From positions 1-61,363 of the forward strand of contig NZ_JBBAXC010000021.1 in NCBI RefSeq assembly GCF_037120725.1: a stretch of DNA of 61,363 nt, read 5' to 3'. Position 1 is the first letter of the stretch. Each line of letters begins with the position of its first letter. Shown here piece by piece: positions 57,252 through 61,363 of the stretch. Made by a program: the position numbers and the translations under genes. A model generated the notes under the pieces. It did no database searches. It saw only the letters and a program-made list of their open reading frames with translations, and had not been told where the DNA came from. This DNA comes from Bacillus spongiae. Lineage in GTDB: Bacteria; Bacillota; Bacilli; Bacillales; Bacillaceae_K.

Positions 57252-58310
57252 ATGTTGACAGAGCAAATTGTACAAAATGTACTATCCAAAATGGAAGATC
57301 CTTTTTTACATAAAAGTCTTAAAGATACGAATGGTATTGTAGAAATAAAAATAAAGCAAGAAAAAAACCATGTGAGTGTGAAAGTGGCCATTGCGAAAAC
57401 AGGAACTCCCGAGCAGCTTTCATTGCAGCAGGAGATTGTGAAACACTTGAAAGCCGCAGGTGCAGAAACGGTAGGAATTCGCTTTACGGATCTAGACCCG
57501 GCAGAGCTTGATAAACATAGGGGGGGTCAATTAGAAAGCGATGGTGGCAATTTATTGTCTCCTAATAGTAAAACAACGTTTATAGCGATAGCAAGCGGTA
57601 AAGGTGGCGTAGGGAAGTCGACTGTATCTGTCAATTTGGCGGTATCTCTTGCAAGACTTGGGAAAAAAGTAGGCTTAATTGATGCGGATATTTATGGATT
57701 TAGTGTTCCTGATATGATGGGAATCGTTAAACGTCCTGTTGTACGCGGAGAACGTATCATCCCAGTGGAACGTCTAGGAGTAAAAGTCATTTCGATGGGC
57801 TTTTTTGTTGAAGACAATGCTCCTGTCATATGGAGAGGCCCTATGTTAGGGAAAATGTTAAACAACTTTTTTAGTGAGGTAGAATGGGGAGATTTAGATT
57901 ACTTATTGTTAGATTTACCTCCTGGTACTGGTGATGTGGCATTAGATGTCCACACAATGCTTCCAAGCTGTAAAGAGATCATTGTCACTACACCACACCC
58001 TACTGCTGCGTTTGTAGCGGCTAGAGCAGGAGCAATGGCTCTTCAAACAGAACACTCCATTTTAGGTGTTGTTGAAAATATGTCTTATTTTGAAAGTAAA
58101 AAGACAGGTGAGAAGGAATTTGTTTTTGGTCAAGGTGGGGGAGAAAAGCTAGCAGATGAATTGCAAACGGAGCTATTAGGAAAGCTACCACTCCAACAGC
58201 CTGATTGGGATGAGGATGATTTTGCTCCTTCTATATATGCAGAGGAACATCAACTCGGTCAAATATATAAAGGCATTGCTGAAAACGTTATTGGATTATT
58301 ATCAAAATAA
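57252..58310 (+). CDS. salA: SalA, Mrp/NBP35-family P-loop ATPase
   Basis: ATG 57252 after AGGGAGG gives 352 residues, the length of B. subtilis SalA. An N-terminal DUF59/MIP18-like domain (about 1-90) precedes a ParA-like ATPase with the deviant Walker A SGKGGVGKST (115-124), DADIYGFSVP and LLLDLPPGTGD. The C-terminal CxxC of iron-sulfur carrier Mrp proteins is not seen, consistent with the regulatory role of SalA, which represses scoC in B. subtilis. It could also have a residual cofactor role. Confidence 0.93.
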   Translation: MLTEQIVQNVLSKMEDPFLHKSLKDTNGIVEIKIKQEKNHVSVKVAIAKTGTPEQLSLQQEIVKHLKAAGAETVGIRFTDLDPAELDKHRGGQLESDGGNLLSPNSKTTFIAIASGKGGVGKSTVSVNLAVSLARLGKKVGLIDADIYGFSVPDMMGIVKRPVVRGERIIPVERLGVKVISMGFFVEDNAPVIWRGPMLGKMLNNFFSEVEWGDLDYLLLDLPPGTGDVALDVHTMLPSCKEIIVTTPHPTAAFVAARAGAMALQTEHSILGVVENMSYFESKKTGEKEFVFGQGGGEKLADELQTELLGKLPLQQPDWDEDDFAPSIYAEEHQLGQIYKGIAENVIGLLSK

Positions 58311-58314
58311 GGAG

Positions 58315-58349
58315 AGAGCTGGTTTATTTTAATGTAAACCAGCTCTTTT
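58315..58349. terminator. Terminator between salA and gerD
   Basis: AGAGCTGGTTTA (58315-58326) pairs with TAAACCAGCTCT (58335-58346), followed by T residues. It serves salA. For gerD on the opposite strand it is 120 bases away and T-poor, so a role there is doubtful. Confidence 0.88.
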
Positions 58350-58468
58350 CAATTTCTTATTTAGTTATTTTGATTTCGACCTGTATTTGTTTTTCTTTTT
58401 TGAGTGAATGATCGATGTGGGAAGTTGTTCATCTTTTTGTTCTCGATGGTGAAAAGGCTAAATCTATC

Positions 58469-59119
58469 TTATCCACCCTCTTCTCCGCCGCCTTCTTCTC
58501 CACCGCCCTCTTCTCCACCTTCACTCTCCTCTTCACTTTTTTCTGAGTCCTTTTCAGAACTCTCCTCCCCACTACTTTTTCCTTCTTCTGCTGCTTTCAT
58601 TAAAACATTTTGAAGTTTCATCTGAAAGAGCGGGCTTTCAATCGTTTCCGTGATAACTGTTTGAAGATGTTCTCTATACTCTTTACTTTTTAAGGATTCT
58701 TGAATTTCTTTTTGTAATTCAGGATCTTTAAATAAATCCATCATCATTCCTTGGTATTCAGGATCCTTCATTAACTTCTTAAGAAGTTCTTCATTTTCGG
58801 TTTTCATACTCTGTGCCATGGCTTCTGCAAACTTTGGATCCTCAAAAGAAGTTTTCCAAAACTCCTTTCCGCTTTCAGAGGTTAAAGTTTCAGATATTGT
58901 TTTCGTTACAATGCTTTCGTCCATAATAAGCTCTTGCTTAATTTTGTCATCTGCAATAACATCTTGAATGGCTTTTTTTCCATCATCTGTTTTTAATATG
59001 TCAACAACCATTTTCTTTGTTTCTTCATAGTCCATTTGTCCACTACTCTCTTCTCCTCCTGAACAAGCAGACAGGACAATAAGCAATAGGAGGAGAAGAG
59101 GAAAGGATTTATACATCAT
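58469..59119 (-). CDS. gerD: GerD, spore germination lipoprotein
   Basis: GerD gathers nutrient germinant receptors into the germinosome in the spore inner membrane. The 216-residue product has a lipoprotein signal (SFPLLLLLLIVLSAC, lipid-attached Cys19). A helical core follows (MDYEETKKMVVDILKTDDGK, KLMKDPEYQGMMMDLFKDPE), matching Bacillus GerD. The C-terminal tail is very acidic and Gly-rich and ends in five-residue GGGEE repeats. ATG 59119-59117 follows AAGGAG by eight bases. It is divergent from kbaA; the 155-base shared gap should hold a forespore sigma-G promoter, not resolved by eye. Confidence 0.93.
   Translation of the reverse strand: MMYKSFPLLLLLLIVLSACSGGEESSGQMDYEETKKMVVDILKTDDGKKAIQDVIADDKIKQELIMDESIVTKTISETLTSESGKEFWKTSFEDPKFAEAMAQSMKTENEELLKKLMKDPEYQGMMMDLFKDPELQKEIQESLKSKEYREHLQTVITETIESPLFQMKLQNVLMKAAEEGKSSGEESSEKDSEKSEEESEGGEEGGGEEGGGEEGG
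58472..58518. repeat. 15-bp tandem repeat inside the gerD 3' end
   Basis: About three copies of a 15-base unit, CTCTTCTCCGCCGCC-like on the plus strand, encode GGEEG repeats at the GerD C terminus. The unit is a multiple of three, so copy-number change keeps the frame. Confidence 0.8.
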
Positions 59120-59274
59120 AAAATCTGCTCCTTTCGCATGTGCATTTATCCCTATCTTTAATATGAGAAATATGACAATTTATATACGCCATAATACTAT
59201 TCCTAGATTTTTATTAATGCCATTGGTAAAATCAAAAGAGCGTTAAGATTAACTATGTAAGGAGAATAAAAAGA

Positions 59275-59877
59275 ATGACCATCCGAAATTGGATTAAATT
59301 TTTCTTTTCTACTCTAGTAGTAGGGGGAGTTGTAACGGGAATTTTAGGGTTTATTATTCGTTGGGATGAATTTTCAAACTGGTTTTATGATATGGACTTT
59401 TCGCAAATTATTCCTGCTTTTATTTGGTTGGTTGGGGTAGGTTTTACCTTCAGTGTTATTAGTCAAATGGGTTTCTTTGCTTATTTAACTATTCATCAGT
59501 TTGGCGTAAGCTTCTTCCGTTCTTCATCATTATGGAATAGTGTGCAACTTGTCATTATTGCTTTAGTTTTGTTCGACCTAATCTATTTTCGCTTTCAAAA
59601 ATTTGCTGCAGCTGGAGAGAGTCTCGTTAGCTATGTTCTATTAGCAATTGGTTTATTAGGTTACGGAGTGATTGTAGCATTAATTAAGTCACGCCAATCA
59701 AAAAGCAATACTTTTGTGTCTGCCTTATTTTTTATGATTGTTGTAACGGTTTTAGAATGGTTACCTGTCTTAACAACAAATGAGAAGAGCTGGCTTTATT
59801 TAATGCTCTTTACACTTTTAGCATGTAACACTTATCAGTTATTGATGCTTCCGAAGTATAATCAGCGGCAAGGGTAA
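59275..59877 (+). CDS. kbaA: KbaA, activator of the KinB sporulation signalling pathway
   Basis: The 200-residue integral membrane protein has six predicted segments (about 9-28, 44-75, 86-108, 118-138, 146-166, 171-193) and few charged residues between them. ATG follows GGAG. It resembles B. subtilis KbaA in length, in position beside gerD and in motifs such as SQMGFFAYLTIHQFG. KbaA is needed for KinB input into the sporulation phosphorelay; the mechanism is unknown. Confidence 0.9.
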   Translation: MTIRNWIKFFFSTLVVGGVVTGILGFIIRWDEFSNWFYDMDFSQIIPAFIWLVGVGFTFSVISQMGFFAYLTIHQFGVSFFRSSSLWNSVQLVIIALVLFDLIYFRFQKFAAAGESLVSYVLLAIGLLGYGVIVALIKSRQSKSNTFVSALFFMIVVTVLEWLPVLTTNEKSWLYLMLFTLLACNTYQLLMLPKYNQRQG

Positions 59878-59900
59878 TAAGAATAAAGGTATACGTAGAA

Positions 59901-59938
59901 AGAGTGAGTGGCTAGGATAAGTAGCCCTCACTCTTTTT
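59901..59938. terminator. Bidirectional terminator between kbaA and pdaB
   Basis: AGAGTGAG (59901-59908) pairs with CTCACTCT (59927-59934), with an inner GGCTA/TAGCC stem and TTTTT on the plus side. On the minus side the stem is followed by TTTC, so it can also serve pdaB. Confidence 0.9.
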
Positions 59939-59948
59939 GTGGGTAAAA

Positions 59949-60698
59949 CTAAGGAACTAGCTTTGTTCGTACCTCACCATTTGCTATGAGCTCTGAAATA
60001 GTGACAAAGTTTCCTTTTGCTTTTAAAGATTGGATAATGTCAGGCAAAGCTTCTTTTGTTTGTTTAGCTGAATCAGAAGCATGGAATAATAAAATGTCAC
60101 CTTCAGAAGCAGGCTTCGCATTGGCAACAATCTTTTCAGTACCTGGATTTGTCCAATCATGAGAATTGACACTCCAGTGCACGACTGTATACCCAAGAGA
60201 TTCAGCGATGTTTATTACTTCCTTATTAAAATCCCCTGTAGGTGCCCGCACAAGTTTAATGTTATCAATTTTAAGTTTATTAAATACTTCAATTGCCTTT
60301 GAAAGGTCATTACGAATCTCTTGACCCTCTAGTTCTGCGTAATTAACGTAGTTGTATCCAAGTATTCCGATTTCGTATCCAAGTTCATGTATTTCTTTTG
60401 TCAAATCAGGGTGGCTTTCTGCCCAGGAACCAGATAAAAAGAAAGTAGCGGATTTTACATTCAACCTTTTAAGTTCCGTTAAAATAGGTTTTGCTTTCTC
60501 ATCGCCCCAACCAATGTTAAAGGTTAGTGCAATCCCTTTTTCTCCCTTAAAAATAGCTCTTGGCCCTTCTTTTGTTGAGAATGCTGGAAAGGAATTCGTG
60601 CTTTGAGTATAAAATAGCACAGCAGTAAAAAAAGAAATAATTATAATTAAAGAAATAAATTTTAGTCGCTTAACATTCCAGACATGAAATTGAATCAT
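59949..60698 (-). CDS. pdaB: PdaB, sporulation polysaccharide-deacetylase-like protein
   Basis: The start is ATG 60698-60696, with AGGGGG upstream on the minus strand; the longer frame starting at 60716 is a TTG. The 249 residues have an N-terminal membrane anchor (about 14-36), then a NodB-type domain. Some of the usual metal and catalytic residues are altered: motif 1 reads LTFNIGWGD instead of TFDD, and motif 2 reads LGYNYVNY without the HxxxH histidines. RAPTGDFN and LLFHASD remain. The same pattern is, from memory, seen in B. subtilis PdaB, which is needed to keep spores intact. Catalysis is therefore uncertain. Confidence 0.92.
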   Translation of the reverse strand: MIQFHVWNVKRLKFISLIIIISFFTAVLFYTQSTNSFPAFSTKEGPRAIFKGEKGIALTFNIGWGDEKAKPILTELKRLNVKSATFFLSGSWAESHPDLTKEIHELGYEIGILGYNYVNYAELEGQEIRNDLSKAIEVFNKLKIDNIKLVRAPTGDFNKEVINIAESLGYTVVHWSVNSHDWTNPGTEKIVANAKPASEGDILLFHASDSAKQTKEALPDIIQSLKAKGNFVTISELIANGEVRTKLVP

Positions 60699-60831
60699 AA
60701 AGAAAACCCCCTTCAAAAATAGTCCTGTTACATTTTATGCACGCCTGTCCTGAAAATATGATTTAAAAAATGTTTATAAATCCTTTCTAATTGGAAAAAA
60801 CTACTCCTACTAATAAAAAGAGGTGATTCTA

Positions 60832-61095
60832 ATGATGGGTATAATTATTCGAGAAGAGGAAAAAAAAGAAATTCAATTTTTATTAAGAAGAGAAATGGAT
60901 GAAATCATTCTGGATATGGATGATGAAAGGATTGATGGGGTTGTAAAACGTGCCATGCAAGAAAGATATAAGATCTTATTATCACTGTTTAAACGTGTTG
61001 CTTCTACTCAAGCAGAAATTATGAAATATATTGTCATCCCTAAAGGAAAAAAGAGCTCCTCTTTAGAATTTAAGCAAAATGAAAAGTTTTTTTAA
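60832..61095 (+). CDS. Small charged protein of unknown function (87 aa)
   Basis: ATG 60832 follows GAGGTG by six bases; GTG 60823 would add three residues. The sequence is helical and highly charged (IIREEEKKEIQFLLRREMDE, DDERIDGVVKRAMQERY), then basic (IPKGKKSSS). No signal peptide, membrane span or known motif is seen. It is the last gene before the rRNA promoters and divergent from pdaB. It may be an uncharacterised Bacillus-specific protein. Confidence 0.7.
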   Translation: MMGIIIREEEKKEIQFLLRREMDEIILDMDDERIDGVVKRAMQERYKILLSLFKRVASTQAEIMKYIVIPKGKKSSSLEFKQNEKFF

Positions 61096-61103
61096 TAATA
61101 CTA

Positions 61104-61132
61104 TTGACGATAAAATACTTATTTGTTATATT
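61104..61132 (+). promoter_or_regulatory. rRNA promoter P1
   Basis: TTGACG (61104-61109) and TATATT (61127-61132), 17 bases apart. It is the upstream of two tandem promoters. Confidence 0.85.
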
Positions 61133-61185
61133 AATAAACGTCGCTGATGCGGCAAAGATTGGATGAAATAACACAAAAAAACTTA

Positions 61186-61214
61186 TTGACTTTTAAGTTT
61201 CACGGTGTTATGAT
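61186..61214 (+). promoter_or_regulatory. rRNA promoter P2
   Basis: TTGACT (61186-61191) and TATGAT (61209-61214), 17 bases apart, 82 bases downstream of P1. This is the usual P1-P2 layout of Bacillus rRNA operons. Confidence 0.88.
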
Positions 61215-61221
61215 AATAAAG

Positions 61222-61257
61222 TCGCTCGATTGAAGCGATAATTGAACTTTGAAAACT
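61222..61257 (+). promoter_or_regulatory. rRNA leader antitermination boxes
   Basis: A small hairpin TCGCT (61222-61226)/AGCGA (61234-61238) is followed by boxA-like TGAACTTTGAAAACT (61243-61257), the NusB-S10 binding element of Bacillus rRNA leaders. Confidence 0.75.
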
Positions 61258-61334
61258 GAAAAGACGAAACGTCAACGTTAATTCTAAATGTAAGAACTTA
61301 GTTCTTACACAAAACATGAGCAAGTCAAACTACT

Positions 61335-61363
61335 TTTATGGAGAGTTTGATCCTGGCTCAGGA
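61335..61363 (+). rRNA. rrs: 16S ribosomal RNA, 5' end only
   Basis: TTTATGGAGAGTTTGATCCT then GGCTCAGGA is the conserved 16S 5' end containing the 27F site. The gene runs past the window. Confidence 0.97.

Noticed and set aside
58404-58613. A Ser/Pro-rich plus-strand ORF
   Set aside because: It is the mirror of the gerD repeat tail; composition follows from the antisense of Gly/Glu codons.
59120-59274. A sigma-G promoter for gerD in the gerD-kbaA gap
   Set aside because: Only partial matches to the -35 and -10 boxes at wrong spacing; cannot be decided by eye.

Overview
The window is a chromosomal segment of a low-GC, endospore-forming Firmicute of the family Bacillaceae (Bacillus sensu lato). 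Gene order and protein sequences follow, from memory, the Bacillus subtilis interval between two rRNA operons (rrnW to rrnI). The window opens inside a 5S rRNA gene and closes in the first bases of a 16S rRNA gene. Spore-formation genes (sigH, cwlD, gerD, kbaA, pdaB) confirm a spore former. The species was not identified.

Layout: (1) 1-2870 is a short accessory island between 5S and ctsR. It holds an AbrB-family pseudogene, small membrane ORFs, and a Dph6-like ATP pyrophosphatase. (2) 2871-10088 is the heat-shock and protein-quality operon ctsR-mcsA-mcsB-clpC, with a textbook CtsR box, followed by radA and disA. (3) 10098-18221 carries yacL, ispD, ispF and gltX, then a Cys T-box riboswitch controlling cysE-cysS-mrnC-rlmB-rae1. 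(4) 18226-23407 carries sigH, rpmG, secE, nusG, rplK-rplA, rplJ-rplL and ybxB, with several mRNA leaders. (5) 23404-35735 carries rpoB-rpoC-rplGB-rpsL-rpsG-fusA-tuf. (6) 35904-51080 is the S10-spc-alpha ribosomal cluster from rpsJ to rplQ, with secY, adk, map, infA and rpoA embedded. (7) 51360-55607 carries ecfA1-ecfA2-ecfT-truA and rplM-rpsI. (8) 55928-61095 carries ybaK, cwlD, salA, gerD (minus), kbaA, pdaB (minus) and a small unknown gene. (9) 61104-61363 holds tandem rRNA promoters and the 16S start.

Most of the window is a core gene-expression cluster: RNA polymerase subunits, elongation factors, the secretion channel and about thirty ribosomal proteins. The main novelty is in RNA and DNA signals between genes. 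These include two copies of a putative L1 operator, a 13-nt hairpin wedged between the nusG Shine-Dalgarno sequence and its start codon, promoter-then-terminator modules before nusG and yacL, hairpins before tuf, rpsS and rpoA, and tandem promoters before a structured S10 leader. I saw no CRISPR array, prophage, transposase or defence system, and no clear sign of a wholly new multi-gene system. All homology statements come from recognising sequences by eye; no search was run.
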